Source: an uncultured Haliea sp.
GTDB lineage: Bacteria > Pseudomonadota > Gammaproteobacteria > Pseudomonadales > Halieaceae
Length of the DNA: 64,000 nucleotides
Direction of reading: 5' to 3'
Assembly (NCBI GenBank): GCA_913061145.1
Contig: CAJXUQ010000005.1
Location: 1 to 64,000 of the forward strand
The notes under the pieces are model-generated. The model was not told the origin of the DNA and ran no database searches. It saw nothing but the letters and a program-made list of their open reading frames with translations. Shown piece by piece: positions 8,626-19,257 of this stretch. A program made the translations under genes and the position numbers. Numbering within the stretch: the stretch's first letter is position 1; the number at the start of each line of letters is the position of its first letter.

Positions 8626-9591
8626 TCAGCGGCGTTGCGCCACCAGCACCCAGGCTGCTGCCTGCGCCTGCTTCGACACCCGCAGCTGCGATAGCTCGCG
8701 CAGGCTGAAACCGGTTGCGCCCAGCCGCTCCGCCACGGCATCCATGCCGGCACGGCTAAAGCCGGCGTCCAGCATTGATTGCATCCTGCCGATATAGGCG
8801 GTGAGTTCCCGGTCCATCCCGTCCAGCCAGTTGCGCACATCGTCGGGCGCATAGGCCGACATGCGCCGGTACATGTGCGCAATATCGGTGTACAGCTGCT
8901 GCAAAAGGCCCCCGGCCGCCTGCGGGCCGCGTGTCTGCAACAGCTGTTCCAGCCCCCTCACGGCGGGCGTAAACGCCCGTTCCGCCGCCTTGAAGGCCTC
9001 GGGCGTGCCGATCCCCGCATTCAGTGCAAAGCCGGCGTCAAATGCCGCCTGCGCCAGGCCGAGAATGTTCAGCTCCCGCAGCGCCATTACCGTATCGCGG
9101 TTATCCGCGCACTCGCGGTAAATCGCCCCGCCCTCCACATGCACCAGCAGGGCCAGCGTGCCGCCGGTAGCGACCAGCCGCGCCGCCTCGTACGGCGCTT
9201 CCGGCCCGGCGTACTCGACGCCAAACTGGCTGACCACCAGATCGAAGCTGGCGTCCGCAAAGGGTGTATGACCGGCATCGGCCACCACACAGCGCGCCCT
9301 GGGGTAGCGCTGTTGCAGCCCCTGCAGGGCACTGAGCGAGTAGTCACTGCAACAGGGCGCCAGGGACGGTGACACCTGCAGCGCATGGCCGGTCACCGCG
9401 CCGTGGCCGCAGGCGAGGTCGAGCAGGGCCGGCGGATTGCCGGTGGCCAATGCCGTCTGGAAAAAACTGGCCCAGAAAGCCGCAAGCACCGGTTCCTGGG
9501 GGCCGCCTTCGCGATGGGCTGCATTCTCCCGGGTGCCGCGCCAGTAGGTATCCCAGGCACCGGCGTGGCTGGCAGGGCCCCGCGCCGTCAC
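8626..9591 (-). CDS. Class I SAM-dependent methyltransferase
   Basis: The 321-residue protein has a Rossmann-type SAM-binding domain: motif I L-L-D-L-A-C-G-H-G at about 58-66, motif II around C-S-D-Y-S, and a post-I/IV segment F-D-L-V-V-S-Q-F-G-V-E-Y (about 115-126). The C-terminal half is alpha-helical with no recognised domain. Its GTG start overlaps the stop of the upstream hydroxylase gene by four bases (GTGA), implying translational coupling. The substrate is unknown. Coupling to an AspH-type hydroxylase suggests that the two enzymes modify the same molecule, but this is inference. Confidence 0.85.
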   Translation of the reverse strand: MTARGPASHAGAWDTYWRGTRENAAHREGGPQEPVLAAFWASFFQTALATGNPPALLDLACGHGAVTGHALQVSPSLAPCCSDYSLSALQGLQQRYPRARCVVADAGHTPFADASFDLVVSQFGVEYAGPEAPYEAARLVATGGTLALLVHVEGGAIYRECADNRDTVMALRELNILGLAQAAFDAGFALNAGIGTPEAFKAAERAFTPAVRGLEQLLQTRGPQAAGGLLQQLYTDIAHMYRRMSAYAPDDVRNWLDGMDRELTAYIGRMQSMLDAGFSRAGMDAVAERLGATGFSLRELSQLRVSKQAQAAAWVLVAQRR

Positions 9592-10742
9592 AGGGCTTCG
9601 TAGGCCTTCACGGCCTGCAGCATGGCCGACACCCAGTGCCGCTCGGCTTCGCTGAGCTCGGGTCGCCAGATGTCGAACAACAGGACCACTCGCTCATCGC
9701 GACTCTCATTCCAGGCCTCGTGCTCCATGCTGTCATCAAACACCAGCAGCTCGCCCTCCCGCCAGCTGCGCCGGTCGTTGCCCACCCGCAGTTCGCCGCA
9801 CTGTGGCGGCACCACCAGCGGCAAGTGACAGATCAGCCGTGTGTTGACGGCGCCGTGGTGGGGCTCAATACGCGCACCCGGCGCCAGACGCGAAAACAGC
9901 GCCGAGGGCATCTGCCCCGGCACACGGCACAGGGGCACGGCCTCCAGTGCGGCAAAGGTCGCCGGGCAGCGCTCTGCCAGTGCCTCGACACGCACGCCGT
10001 CGCGCCACAGGTAGCAGGCACTCCAGTCCATCCTGTCCAGATTGCGGCTGATATTCAGTTGCGGCTGGTCGGGGCTGGACTCCAGGTAGGGCTGAAAGTG
10101 ACCGTCATCGCGCATGACGGCCAGCAGCTCGTCGCGGATCTGCGCCGTCTGCGCTTCCAGCGCCGCCGCCCAGGGGAACATCTCGCGAGGATAGAAGGTG
10201 CGCTGCGGCAGGCCGGGGAAATAGTAGCGGGTGGGCTGCTGCAGCTGCACAGGCGCTTTGCCACAGGCAATATCCAGGGATTCCGCAAAGCGCGGGAACT
10301 CGGCGCGGGTAAACCCCGCCTGCTCCAGATTCTCCAGCAGGTAGTTCTCGTAGTGCGCAGCCCAGCGATCGCAGACCTCTTCCGCGCGCGCCAGCCCGCG
10401 CCGCACATCCTCGGGTATCTGCGCCATGCTGGCGGCAACGCGCAGGGCACCCTGGTAGAAGCCCAGCGCCGTGCGTTCACGCCCCAGCCGGTCGAGATGA
10501 TCGGCCTTGAACAACAGGGCGCGAATATTGCGCGGCTCCAGCTGCAGCGCGCGGTCCACGGCCAGCAGTGCGTCCTCTGCCCGATCCAGATTGACGCGGG
10601 CAAAGGCCAGTGCCAGCCAGGTCGAGGCCACCGCGTTGCCGCCACGGGTCAGCTCATCAAGCAGCGCTTCCGCCTCAGCCGCACGCCCGGCTCGCAGTGC
10701 TTCCAGTGCCGACTGCAGGCGTTGTTGGGGTGCACCGCTCAT
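9588..10742 (-). CDS. TPR plus aspartyl/asparaginyl beta-hydroxylase (AspH) domain protein
   Basis: The 384-residue protein has N-terminal TPR-like helices (about 1-110) and a C-terminal AspH domain (about 165-375), the Fe(II)/2-oxoglutarate dioxygenase family that hydroxylates Asp or Asn. The iron-binding histidines of human ASPH (679 and 725, 46 apart) correspond to His295 in E-P-H-H-G-A-V-N and His341 in F-D-D-S-M-E-H-E-A-W, also 46 apart, so the active site looks intact. No signal peptide: cytoplasmic. It shares a stop/start overlap with the downstream methyltransferase and follows the TPR lipoprotein by 143 bases. The natural substrate is unknown; hydroxylation of a peptide or small molecule is the family expectation. 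Confidence 0.88.
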   Translation of the reverse strand: MSGAPQQRLQSALEALRAGRAAEAEALLDELTRGGNAVASTWLALAFARVNLDRAEDALLAVDRALQLEPRNIRALLFKADHLDRLGRERTALGFYQGALRVAASMAQIPEDVRRGLARAEEVCDRWAAHYENYLLENLEQAGFTRAEFPRFAESLDIACGKAPVQLQQPTRYYFPGLPQRTFYPREMFPWAAALEAQTAQIRDELLAVMRDDGHFQPYLESSPDQPQLNISRNLDRMDWSACYLWRDGVRVEALAERCPATFAALEAVPLCRVPGQMPSALFSRLAPGARIEPHHGAVNTRLICHLPLVVPPQCGELRVGNDRRSWREGELLVFDDSMEHEAWNESRDERVVLLFDIWRPELSEAERHWVSAMLQAVKAYEAL

Positions 10743-10885
10743 GCGCAGGCACCGGCGCGTGGAGGCACCGCGCTGCCGCAGACCCCCGATTGCAATAGCT
10801 TCATTGACTCCCCCAAGACCGACCCGACTCCAGAAGCGTCCAGTTTACCAGAGGGTCCTGTGCAATTCTGCGCAACCGGCGCAGA

Positions 10886-12028
10886 TCACTGCCCTGCCAG
10901 CAGCTCCAGCTTGTGCCGGTAACGCGCCCCGGCCTCGGCATCGGCGTGCGCGAGTGCTGCAGTGAAATGATCAGCCGCGGCACGCAAATCGCCCTGCTGC
11001 AGGTCAGTGAGACCCAGCAGACGATAGAACTCATGCTCGTCGGGCTGTTTGCGAATGGCCCGCTGCAACAGACGCTGTGCCGCGGGATAGTCCGCTGACG
11101 CATAGGCCTCCCGCGCAAGGTGCAGCAGATAATAGGGGTTCTGCTGACGGAACAGCTGCACGCGGTTCCGATACCAGTCACTCAATGCCTGCTCACCGAG
11201 CTGGGCGTAAAGGCGCGCAAGGTTGCTGTTGGCGGCGGCATCATCGGCAAGGTCGACGGCACGCAGATAGCTCGACTCCGCCGCGGCCAGATCGCCGGCA
11301 CGCCGGTAGAGGGTGCCTAGATTGGTCCACACGTGAGCAGTGCGAGGGCGCAGTGAGAGCGCCTCCCGAAAGTGCAGGAAGGCGCGCTGCCCCTCGTCCT
11401 CGGTCATCCAGTGCACACCCATGTTGTTGTGATAGCGCACCAGCGCCTCTTCGTCACTCAGGACGCGCCGGTGCAGACCGGGATCGTAATCCCCGAGGTT
11501 GAAGTCCACCACCTGCTCGGCCCCCGGCAGTTTGACCAACGCGTTGATGTGCAGGTTATAGCGCCAGGTGTCGCCCTCCGCAGTCCACGAGGGCGGTATC
11601 TCCACCTCCTGGTAATGCACCTTGACGCCCGCCTCGCGTGCCAGGGCGACAAACAGGTTGGTGAAGGACATGCAGTTCCCCTCGCGGCTATAGAACGCCT
11701 CCTGCGCCGTGAGGGTGCGGAAATTATCGTAGCGCAGCTGCAGTCCGTCATCCAGAATCGCCTGCAGTATCAACTCGATGGTCCGGGTGGGTCCGAGCCC
11801 GGCAGGAACATGCTGGCGCAGAAACTCGCGCATATCGTCGTTTACCGCCGTGAGCGCGGCGGTCGACGGGCGGGCGTTCGCCGCCACGCCCAGCCGCGCG
11901 CCGGACAGCAGTTCGGCCTGCGTTACCGCCACGGCACGCTCCACAGGTGGCTGCGCCGCACAGGCGCTGAGCAGCGCAGCAGCGGCGAGCACCGTGCCGC
12001 GCAAAAACGCGTTTATCGACTGTGTCAC
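10886..12028 (-). CDS. Lipoprotein with transglutaminase-like domain and TPR repeats
   Basis: The 380-residue protein has a lipobox L-S-A-C (Cys23). A transglutaminase-like cysteine-protease fold follows (about 85-200) with a likely triad: Cys in E-G-N-C-M-S-F, His in L-H-I-N-A-L-V and Asp in V-V-D-F-N-L. The rest (about 205-375) is several TPR repeats (for example H-V-W-T-N-L-G-T-L-Y-R-R-A-G-D). It should sit on the periplasmic side of a membrane. TPR modules mediate protein contacts; the transglutaminase-like part may cleave or bind peptides. It is first of three minus-strand genes and reads toward the AspH and methyltransferase genes. Function is otherwise unknown. Confidence 0.82.
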   Translation of the reverse strand: MTQSINAFLRGTVLAAAALLSACAAQPPVERAVAVTQAELLSGARLGVAANARPSTAALTAVNDDMREFLRQHVPAGLGPTRTIELILQAILDDGLQLRYDNFRTLTAQEAFYSREGNCMSFTNLFVALAREAGVKVHYQEVEIPPSWTAEGDTWRYNLHINALVKLPGAEQVVDFNLGDYDPGLHRRVLSDEEALVRYHNNMGVHWMTEDEGQRAFLHFREALSLRPRTAHVWTNLGTLYRRAGDLAAAESSYLRAVDLADDAAANSNLARLYAQLGEQALSDWYRNRVQLFRQQNPYYLLHLAREAYASADYPAAQRLLQRAIRKQPDEHEFYRLLGLTDLQQGDLRAAADHFTAALAHADAEAGARYRHKLELLAGQ

Positions 12029-12143
12029 GTTACGTTCCTCCCACAGTGCATGCCTTCAGCATAGCACCGGGACCCGCATGATGCGCCCCTACTGCCGGAC
12101 GCCCCCCGCGGGTTACACTGGGTGCTGCTGCTTCGGAGTTCAC

Positions 12144-12740
12144 ATGGATACCATTTCCGCTTTTGTCACCCTCGCCTTCGTGATGGATCCGCTGGGCAAC
12201 GTGCCCATCTTCCTCTCGGTACTGAAGGATGTAGAGCCGCGACGTCGTCAGTGGGTGATCTTCCGCGAACTGGTCATCGCCCTGATCGTGCTGCTGCTTT
12301 TCCTCTATGCGGGCTCCGCCATGCTCGACGTGCTGAACCTGCGACAGGAGTCGATCAGCATTGCCGGCGCCATCATCCTGTTCCTGATAGCACTGCGCAT
12401 GATTTTCCCCTCGCCCTATGGCCTGATGGGGGACACGCCGGATGGCGAACCCTTTATCGTGCCGCTGGCCATTCCCATGGTTGCCGGGCCGTCGGCGCTG
12501 GCCATTACCATGCTGTTGGTGCACAAGGATCCGGACCGGATGATGGACTGGACCATTGCAGTTGTCGGGGCCTGGGGCGTGTGCGCGGCGCTGCTGATGA
12601 TGGCGCCGCTACTGCTCAAGGCCCTGGGCGCCCGCGGCCTGCTCGCCATGGAGCGCTTGATGGGGATGATCCTGGTGATCATTTCGGTGCAGATGTTCTT
12701 TGACGGTGTGCAGAAGTTTCTCAACCTGACGGGGGGTTGA
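12144..12740 (+). CDS. MarC/YhgN-family integral membrane protein
   Basis: The 198-residue protein has six predicted membrane segments and family motifs near the N-terminus (F-V-M-D-P-L-G-N-V-P-I-F) and in the middle (V-P-L-A-I-P-M-V-A-G-P-S-A-L). ATG 12144 follows CGGAGT and gives the usual family length; upstream in-frame codons lack membrane character and were discarded. MarC proteins (UPF0056) are inner-membrane proteins of unknown function, once linked wrongly to multiple antibiotic resistance. It diverges from the TPR lipoprotein gene. Bases 12741-12869 after it hold nothing I can assign. Confidence 0.88.
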   Translation: MDTISAFVTLAFVMDPLGNVPIFLSVLKDVEPRRRQWVIFRELVIALIVLLLFLYAGSAMLDVLNLRQESISIAGAIILFLIALRMIFPSPYGLMGDTPDGEPFIVPLAIPMVAGPSALAITMLLVHKDPDRMMDWTIAVVGAWGVCAALLMMAPLLLKALGARGLLAMERLMGMILVIISVQMFFDGVQKFLNLTGG

Positions 12741-12869
12741 CGAGGTATCGCGTAGCCGTGAGGGGCGCTTCGTAGCGCGGGGCGCGAGGCGGGGTGTACG
12801 GCGTGCCCTCGAGAGCGCCAACACCCCCAGAGCCGACTTCAGGGCACGCATAATTACAGGCCACAGAAC

Positions 12870-13820
12870 TCAACCCCACCCCAGATACCGATCCACCTGC
12901 CGCAGATAGCGCGCACGCAACGGCTCGGACTCGTTCGCCAGCTGGTGCCCGGCACCGTGCAGCAGTTCGATACGCAGCCCGGGAAACAGCTGGCCGTAAC
13001 GCGGCAGGTTGAAGCGCCAGTCCACCGTACCGTCCGCATCGCCCTGTACCAGCAGCGCCGGCCCCACGCCGAGATCGGCAATGGGCAGCTCCGCCAGCCA
13101 GCGGCGCAGGGCACCGACCCAGCTCACATGAATGCGCCGCGACTGCAGTGGATCGGCGCGCACAAAGGCAAGAAAATCCGCGTCAGAGGAATTCTGTGCA
13201 AAGCCGCGCGGCACGCTGTCAACAAAGCGGTGGATGAGCGCGTGGGCCGCGCGCACGCGCTGCCAGCCGGCAGGACGCAACAGCGGTGCCAGCAGTACCG
13301 TGCCGGTGAAGGGCCAGGCGGCGCACTGCCGGGCATAGGCGACCAGCGCCGCGCCCCCGGTGCTCTGGCCCACCACCTGCAACGGCAGCGGTGGCAGGTC
13401 GACGGCATGGAGTACAGCCTGGATGGCATCGGCGTATTCGCTGAAATCATTGATCGCCGTCGGAGTCCCCGTCGACAGGCCATGCCCGGGCAGGTCAAAG
13501 GCGATGACATTGCACTGGCGCGCCAGGGCATGCCCGATGATATGACGGTACAGGCCAACGTGGTCGAGAAAGCCGTGCACCAGCAACAGGGTGTGGCGTG
13601 CACCGGGCAGCTCCCAGCACTGGGTGGCGAGTGCGTAGGGGCCGGAGGCAACATGCCCTATCCGGTGTCGGCAGGCGACGTACTCACGGCTGAATGCCAG
13701 CCCGTAGAAGGCCAGGTAGCGGTCCAGCCCGGGAACCCGGGCCTCGTCCCCGAAGCGCGGCAAGGCAGCGCGCAGGGCCTGCAGGCTTGCGGCATCCGGC
13801 GCCACGTCGCTGAGGGGCAT
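12870..13820 (-). CDS. Alpha/beta hydrolase, monoacylglycerol lipase/lysophospholipase-like
   Basis: The 316-residue cytoplasmic protein has the full alpha/beta-hydrolase catalytic set: oxyanion H-G-F (82-84), nucleophile Ser153 in G-Q-S-T-G-G, an acid in Q-G-D-A-D-G-T-V-D, and His in G-A-G-H-Q-L. The pattern D-L-P-G-H-G-L-S is typical of the monoglyceride lipase/lysophospholipase group. It is last in a minus-strand run and its ATG abuts the fba stop codon with no gap, so it is probably a passenger of the tkt-epd-pgk-fba transcript. The substrate is unknown; a medium- or long-chain ester is likely. Confidence 0.85.
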   Translation of the reverse strand: MPLSDVAPDAASLQALRAALPRFGDEARVPGLDRYLAFYGLAFSREYVACRHRIGHVASGPYALATQCWELPGARHTLLLVHGFLDHVGLYRHIIGHALARQCNVIAFDLPGHGLSTGTPTAINDFSEYADAIQAVLHAVDLPPLPLQVVGQSTGGAALVAYARQCAAWPFTGTVLLAPLLRPAGWQRVRAAHALIHRFVDSVPRGFAQNSSDADFLAFVRADPLQSRRIHVSWVGALRRWLAELPIADLGVGPALLVQGDADGTVDWRFNLPRYGQLFPGLRIELLHGAGHQLANESEPLRARYLRQVDRYLGWG

Positions 13821-14885
13821 CTACCGCGGCTGCGGCCCCAACTTCCCGGCGTCGTACGCCTCCTGCATGGCAATCAGTGAACGCACCTTGATCTTGTCGG
13901 CGTGGCCGGCGGTACCGAAGGCTTCGTAGCGCGCCACGCAGATCTCTTTCATGGCCGTGGTGGTCACCGCGAGGAATTTACGCGGGTCGAATTCAGCGGG
14001 GTTCTGGGCCAGGAAACGGCGCACGGCGCCGGTCGATGCCAGCCGCAGGTCGGTGTCGATGTTGATCTTGCGCACGCCGTGGCGGATGCCTTCCTGAATC
14101 TGCTCCACGGGAACGCCATAGGTTTCCGGGATATTGCCGCCGAACTCATTGATGATTGCCAGCCACTCCTGCGGTACCGAAGACGAGCCGTGCATCACCA
14201 GGTGGGTGTTGGGTATACGTGCATTGATTTCCTTGATCCGGTCGATGGCGAGGATATCGCCGGTGGGCGGCCGGCTGAACTTGTAGGCACCGTGGCTGGT
14301 GCCGCAGGCGATCGCCAGTGCATCGACGCTGGTGGCGGCAACAAAGGCCGCCGCTTCTTCGGGATCAGTGAGCATCTGATCATGGCTCAGGGTGCCCTCT
14401 GCGCCGACACCGTCTTCCTCACCGGCCTGCCCCGTTTCCAGCGAACCGAGGCAGCCCAGCTCACCCTCGACCGATACGCCGCAGGCGTGGGCCATTTCGA
14501 CCACGCGACGGGTTACGTCGACATTGTAGTCGTAATCCATGGGCGTCTTGCCGTCCGTGCCCAGCGAGCCGTCCATCATCACCGAGCTGAAACCCAGCTG
14601 GATGGAGCGCTGGCAAACGGCGGGAGACACTCCGTGATCCTGGTGCATCACCACGGGAATGTGGGGAAACTCCTCAATGGCCGCCTGGATGAGGTGGCGC
14701 AGGAACGGCGCGCCGGCATATTTGCGCGCGCCCGCACTGGCCTGCATGATCACCGGCGAGTTGGTGGCGTCAGCGGCCTCCATGATGGCGCGGGTCTGCT
14801 CCAGGTTATTGACGTTGAACGCGGGCACGCCATAGCCATACTCTGCGGCGTGGTCCAGCAGTTGACGCATACTGATAAGTGCCAT
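13821..14885 (-). CDS. fba: Fructose-bisphosphate aldolase, class II
   Basis: The 354-residue zinc-dependent aldolase splits fructose 1,6-bisphosphate into two triose phosphates in glycolysis and runs the reverse in gluconeogenesis. Family signatures are visible: the zinc/substrate region V-V-M-H-Q-D-H-G near 80, the E-G-E-L-G motif near 140, C-G-T-S-H-G-A-Y, and K-I-N-I-D-T-D-L-R near the C-terminus. The length equals that of the Pseudomonas-type and Calvin-cycle class II enzymes. ATG 14885 gives the usual N-terminus [13 protein letters not shown]. It is the fourth gene of the tkt-epd-pgk-fba cluster, 37 bases after pgk. Confidence 0.97.
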   Translation of the reverse strand: MALISMRQLLDHAAEYGYGVPAFNVNNLEQTRAIMEAADATNSPVIMQASAGARKYAGAPFLRHLIQAAIEEFPHIPVVMHQDHGVSPAVCQRSIQLGFSSVMMDGSLGTDGKTPMDYDYNVDVTRRVVEMAHACGVSVEGELGCLGSLETGQAGEEDGVGAEGTLSHDQMLTDPEEAAAFVAATSVDALAIACGTSHGAYKFSRPPTGDILAIDRIKEINARIPNTHLVMHGSSSVPQEWLAIINEFGGNIPETYGVPVEQIQEGIRHGVRKINIDTDLRLASTGAVRRFLAQNPAEFDPRKFLAVTTTAMKEICVARYEAFGTAGHADKIKVRSLIAMQEAYDAGKLGPQPR

Positions 14886-14922
14886 AGCTCTATCCTCAAT
14901 GGGTTCTGGTGCAGGTGCGCCC

Positions 14923-16083
14923 TCAGGCCTCTTCCCCGCGCTGTTGTAAAATGGCCACCGCCGGCAGCGTTTTGCCCTCGACATACTCGAGGAACGCACC
15001 GCCACCGGTAGAAATATAGGACACCTGGTCGGCGATGCCGTATTTGTCGATTGCCGCCAGCGTGTCGCCACCACCGGCCAGGGAAAATGCCGGGCTTGCG
15101 GCGATGGCGCGGGCCAGTGCTTCTGTGCCCCCACCGAACTGGTCGAATTCGAACACACCCACCGGACCGTTCCACAGGATGGTACCCGCCTGGGCCAGAA
15201 TGTCACTGATGGCTGCCGCGGCCAACGGGCCGATATCGAAAATCATGTCATCGTCGACCACGGCACTGGCCAGCTTGGTTTCGGCGACAGCGGATTCGGA
15301 GAAGGCTTTGCCGGTAACGACGTCTGCAGGCAGGGGAATATGCGTCTTGCGCATCAGCGCCTGTGCCGCGGGGATCAGGTCGTGTTCGCACAGCGACTTG
15401 CCCACCGGTTGACCGCTGGCGGCGAGGAAGGTGTTGGCAATACCGCCGCCCACCACCAGTTGATCCACCTTGTCGGCCAGGGTTTCCAGGACCGTCAGCT
15501 TGGTAGACACCTTGGAGCCCCCGACAATCGCCACGAGGGGACGGGCCGGGTTGGCCAGGGCCTTGTCCAGTGCTTCCAGTTCCGCAGCGAGCAGGGGGCC
15601 AGCACAGGCGACGGGGGCAAAACGGGCCACTCCGTGTGTTGAGGCCTGGGCGCGGTGGGCCGTACCAAATGCGTCCATGACAAACACATCACACAGGGCC
15701 GCGTAGGCGCGCGACAGCGTTTCGTCGTCTTTTTTCTCGCCGGCATTGAAGCGTACGTTTTCCAACAGTGCGATCTCGCCATCAGCGAGGGTCACGCCCT
15801 GCTGCCAGTCCTGCAGCAGAGACACCGGCTGACCCAGCAGTTGCGACAGACGCCGCGCGACCGGAGCCAGGGAGAATTCCTCGGCAAATACGCCTTCCTC
15901 CGGACGCCCCAGATGCGACATCACCAGCACCTGCGCCCCCGCCGCCTGTGCCTGCTGCAGTGTCGGCAGGGCCGCGCGTATGCGCGCATCGCTGCTCACT
16001 TCGCCGGCTTTCAGCGGCACATTGAGGTCCTCGCGAATCAGCACGCGCTTGCCGGCGAGGTCGATATCGGTCATCCGCTTCAT
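14923..16083 (-). CDS. pgk: Phosphoglycerate kinase
   Basis: The 386-residue enzyme transfers the acyl phosphate of 1,3-bisphosphoglycerate to ADP in glycolysis. It shows the PGK signature at the N-terminus ([12 protein letters not shown]), [22 protein letters not shown], and the C-terminal S-T-G-G-G-A-F-L-E motif. ATG 16083 overlaps the epd stop codon by four bases (ATGA) and is preceded by AGGAGA, so it was preferred over an in-frame codon 18 bases upstream. Translational coupling to epd is likely. Confidence 0.97.
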   Translation of the reverse strand: MKRMTDIDLAGKRVLIREDLNVPLKAGEVSSDARIRAALPTLQQAQAAGAQVLVMSHLGRPEEGVFAEEFSLAPVARRLSQLLGQPVSLLQDWQQGVTLADGEIALLENVRFNAGEKKDDETLSRAYAALCDVFVMDAFGTAHRAQASTHGVARFAPVACAGPLLAAELEALDKALANPARPLVAIVGGSKVSTKLTVLETLADKVDQLVVGGGIANTFLAASGQPVGKSLCEHDLIPAAQALMRKTHIPLPADVVTGKAFSESAVAETKLASAVVDDDMIFDIGPLAAAAISDILAQAGTILWNGPVGVFEFDQFGGGTEALARAIAASPAFSLAGGGDTLAAIDKYGIADQVSYISTGGGAFLEYVEGKTLPAVAILQQRGEEA

Positions 16084-17120
16084 GTCTGCTCTCCTGCGCA
16101 ATCAGTCAATTCGCAGCCGCCCCAGCAGGCAGCCACATCCAGCATGCGGTTGGCATAGGCCCATTCATTGTCGAACCAGGTGAGCACCTTCACCAGGCGC
16201 CGACCGCTGACCCGGGTCTGGCTGGCGTCTACGATACTTGAGCGCGGGTCGTGGTTGAAGTCGCAGGACGCCAGCGGCTCCATGGTGAAGCCCAACACCC
16301 CGTGGTAGGCATTCGCCGCAGCATCGCGCAGGATCCGGTTCACCTCCTGCTCGGTGGTATCGCGCATGACCTGCACGGTCAGGTCCATCGCCGACACGTT
16401 CTGTGTGGGCACGCGCAGGGCCTGCGCCGTGAAGCGCCCGGCCAGCTCCGGCAGTATCCGCTCGATGCCCCGCGCCAGTGCGGTATCCACGGGAATAATC
16501 GACTGCGACGCGGCGCGGGTTTTACGCAGGTCAGTATGGTGGTAGGCATCCAGTACGGGCTGATCGTTCATCGCCGAGTGGATGGTGGTGATGGTGCCGC
16601 TTTCCACGCCAAGGGCCCGGTGCAACGCATCGATCACCGGCACAATGCCGTTGGTGGTACAGGATGCCGCCGAGGCGATGCGATGCTCCGGCAGCAGGGT
16701 CTCGTGGTTGACACCGAAGACCACGGTGGCGTCCACATCCATCTGCGCGGGCTGCGAAAACAACACCCGACCCGCGCCGCCCTGCAGGTGCAGCTCCGCC
16801 GTTGCCCGGTCGCTGAAGGCGCCGGTGCATTCGAGCACCAGGTCCACGCCCTGTTGCGCCCAGGGCAGGCGAGCGACATCCGGTTGGCTGAGCAGGGCGA
16901 TGCGATCGCCGTCGATATTCATTTCGCCCACAGCGCCGGTCAGCGGCAGGGTGAAGCGACCGTGTGTGCTGTCGTAGCGCGTCAGGTGCAGCACCGTGCG
17001 CGCGTCGGCCAGCTCATTGATGGCGACGATCTGCATGTGCTGCCGCTGCCGCCCCTCATACAGCGCGCGCAGGATACTGCGCCCGATGCGGCCATAGCCA
17101 TTGATGGCGAGACGCAGCAC
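16080..17120 (-). CDS. epd: Erythrose-4-phosphate dehydrogenase (GAPDH family)
   Basis: The 346-residue NAD-dependent dehydrogenase oxidises erythrose 4-phosphate to erythronate 4-phosphate for pyridoxal phosphate synthesis. It has the Rossmann motif I-N-G-Y-G-R-I-G-R and catalytic Cys154 in A-S-C-T-T-N, matching Cys155 of E. coli Epd. I call Epd rather than GAPDH because of the segment [18 protein letters not shown], typical of Epd, and because it sits between tkt and pgk as in Pseudomonas. The GTG start at 17120 gives the normal N-terminus. A GAPDH side activity cannot be excluded. Confidence 0.93.
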   Translation of the reverse strand: MLRLAINGYGRIGRSILRALYEGRQRQHMQIVAINELADARTVLHLTRYDSTHGRFTLPLTGAVGEMNIDGDRIALLSQPDVARLPWAQQGVDLVLECTGAFSDRATAELHLQGGAGRVLFSQPAQMDVDATVVFGVNHETLLPEHRIASAASCTTNGIVPVIDALHRALGVESGTITTIHSAMNDQPVLDAYHHTDLRKTRAASQSIIPVDTALARGIERILPELAGRFTAQALRVPTQNVSAMDLTVQVMRDTTEQEVNRILRDAAANAYHGVLGFTMEPLASCDFNHDPRSSIVDASQTRVSGRRLVKVLTWFDNEWAYANRMLDVAACWGGCELTDCAGEQT

Positions 17121-17124
17121 GGCC

Positions 17125-19128
17125 TCAGTCTCTCGACAGGACCTCGTCTGCGGCAGCCACAACGGCATCCACCGTGAAACCGAAATACGCCATGAGATCC
17201 GCGGCCGGCGCAGACTCGCCAAAACTGGTCATGCCGACGATGCGCCCATCGAGGCCGACAAACTTGTACCAGTAGTCGGCGTGGGCGGCCTCTACGGCGA
17301 CCCGTGCCAGCACATCGCTGGGCAGTACCGCCTCGCGGTAGGCCGCGTCCTGCTCCATGAACAGCTCCGCACAGGGCAGCGACACCACGCGCACACGACG
17401 CCCTGCCGCAGCGAGGCGCTCGGCGGCCTCCACCGCGAGCTGCACTTCCGATCCGGTGCCGATGAGGATCAGCTCGGGGTGCCCCTCACAGTCCACCAGG
17501 GTGTAGCCTCCACGGGCGATATCCGCCACCTGGGCCGGGGTGCGCGCCTGGTGGGCCAGGTTCTGGCGAGAGAAGACCAGGGCAGTGGGGCCCACTGTGC
17601 GCTGCAGGGCAGCGCTCCAGGACACCGCGGATTCCACAGTATCGCAGGGCCGCCAGGTGTGCAGGTTGGGTGTCGCGCGCAGCGCGGTAAGCTGCTCCAC
17701 TGGCTGGTGCGTCGGGCCATCCTCGCCGAGTCCGATGGAGTCGTGGGTGTACACGAAGATGCTGCGCAGCTTCATCAGGGCCGCCATGCGCACGGCGTTG
17801 CGCGCGTATTCCATGAACATGAGGAAGGTCGCGCCGTAGGGCACAAACCCGCCGTGCAGGGCGATGCCGTTCATGATGGCGGACATGCCGAACTCGCGCA
17901 CGCCGTAATACACGTAATTGCCGGACGCGTCCTCCCGGGTGATGCCCTGCGCGCCTTGCCACAGGGTCAGATTGGAGCCGGCGAGATCCGCCGAACCGCC
18001 GAGCAGCTCCGGCAGCAGCGGGCCGAACGCGCTCAGGCAATTCTGTGACGCCTTGCGCGAGGCGATGCTCTGGCCCTCGGCCTGGCACTGGTCTATCCAG
18101 GCCTGGGCACGGGTCTGGAAATCCGCCGGCAGCTCTCCTGCCAGTCGGCGGCGGAGTTCCGCGGCCTCTTCGGGGAACGCCGCTGCATAGGCGTCCATGC
18201 TCGCCTCCCAGGCCTGCTCCCGCGTTGCACCCGCGGCCCGCGCGTCCCAGCCGCCGTAGATCGCCTCGGGGATCTCGAAGGGGGCATGCGTCCAACCCAG
18301 GGCCTCGCGCGCCGCGGCAATTTCGTCCGCGCCCAGGGGAGCGCCGTGACAGGATTCCTTGCCCTGCTTGTTCGGCGCACCCTTGCCGATAATGGTTTTG
18401 CAGCAGATCAGTGTGGGCATACCCTGTTCGGCGCGCGCGGTCTCGATCGCCTGGCGCACCTCCTCCGGGTCGTGGCCGTCCACACGGGGGATCACCTGCC
18501 AGCCGTAGGCCCGGAACCGTGCCGGTGTGTCATCGGTGAACCAGCCCTCGACCTCGCCGTCAATGGAGATGCCATTGTCGTCATAAAACGCAATCAGTTT
18601 GCCCAGGCCCAGCGTGCCGGCGAGGGAGCAGGCCTCATGGGAAATACCCTCCATCAGGCAGCCGTCACCCAGAAACGCATAGGTGTAGTGATCAACCACG
18701 GTGTGTCCGGGGCGGTTGAACTGCGCCGCCAGCACTTTCTCGGCAAGCGCCATGCCGACCGCGTTGCTGATGCCCTGGCCCAGCGGCCCGGTGGTCGTTT
18801 CCACCCCCGGGGCATAACCGTACTCGGGATGCCCGGGCGTGCGGCTGTGCAGCTGGCGGAACTTCTGTAACTCCTCCATGGGCAGCTCGTATCCACTCAG
18901 GTGCAGCAGCGAGTAGATCAGCATGGAGCCGTGGCCGTTGGACAACACAAAGCGGTCGCGGTTGGGCCAGTGTGGATTCGCCGGGTTGTGCTGCAGGAAG
19001 TCGTTCCAGAGGACCTCGGCGATATCTGCCATGCCCATCGGCGCACCGGGGTGACCACTGTTGGCGCGCTGGACAGCATCCATACTGAGGGCACGAATGG
19101 CGTTGGCGAGTTCAAGGCGGGATGGCAT
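17125..19128 (-). CDS. tkt: Transketolase
   Basis: The 667-residue thiamine-diphosphate enzyme moves two-carbon units between sugar phosphates in the pentose phosphate pathway and supplies erythrose 4-phosphate to Epd, the next gene. Family features: N-terminal [20 protein letters not shown], the ThDP motif G-D-G-C-L-M-E-G...N, D-G-H-D, and the pyrimidine-binding part with [21 protein letters not shown] 19128 lies seven bases after GGAG and matches the usual start M-x-S-R-x-E-L-A-N; another ATG six bases upstream is too close to the ribosome site. It is the first gene of the tkt-epd-pgk-fba operon. Confidence 0.97.
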   Translation of the reverse strand: MPSRLELANAIRALSMDAVQRANSGHPGAPMGMADIAEVLWNDFLQHNPANPHWPNRDRFVLSNGHGSMLIYSLLHLSGYELPMEELQKFRQLHSRTPGHPEYGYAPGVETTTGPLGQGISNAVGMALAEKVLAAQFNRPGHTVVDHYTYAFLGDGCLMEGISHEACSLAGTLGLGKLIAFYDDNGISIDGEVEGWFTDDTPARFRAYGWQVIPRVDGHDPEEVRQAIETARAEQGMPTLICCKTIIGKGAPNKQGKESCHGAPLGADEIAAAREALGWTHAPFEIPEAIYGGWDARAAGATREQAWEASMDAYAAAFPEEAAELRRRLAGELPADFQTRAQAWIDQCQAEGQSIASRKASQNCLSAFGPLLPELLGGSADLAGSNLTLWQGAQGITREDASGNYVYYGVREFGMSAIMNGIALHGGFVPYGATFLMFMEYARNAVRMAALMKLRSIFVYTHDSIGLGEDGPTHQPVEQLTALRATPNLHTWRPCDTVESAVSWSAALQRTVGPTALVFSRQNLAHQARTPAQVADIARGGYTLVDCEGHPELILIGTGSEVQLAVEAAERLAAAGRRVRVVSLPCAELFMEQDAAYREAVLPSDVLARVAVEAAHADYWYKFVGLDGRIVGMTSFGESAPAADLMAYFGFTVDAVVAAADEVLSRD

Positions 19129-19257
19129 TGGCATGCTCCGTGGGCTGGGCGCTGGGGCCGGTGAACAAAGGGGCGCTATTTTCGCGTAAGCGGCGGCCCA
19201 CGGCAAACAAATCGCCAACATATTGCGCGCCTGGGCGGCCTGCCGGAAGGGATTGGC

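Noticed and set aside
9369-10922. 517-codon plus-strand open frame opposite the hydroxylase/methyltransferase genes
   Set aside because: Antisense shadow in GC-rich DNA: no ribosome site, no domain; the minus-strand AspH and methyltransferase genes are convincing.
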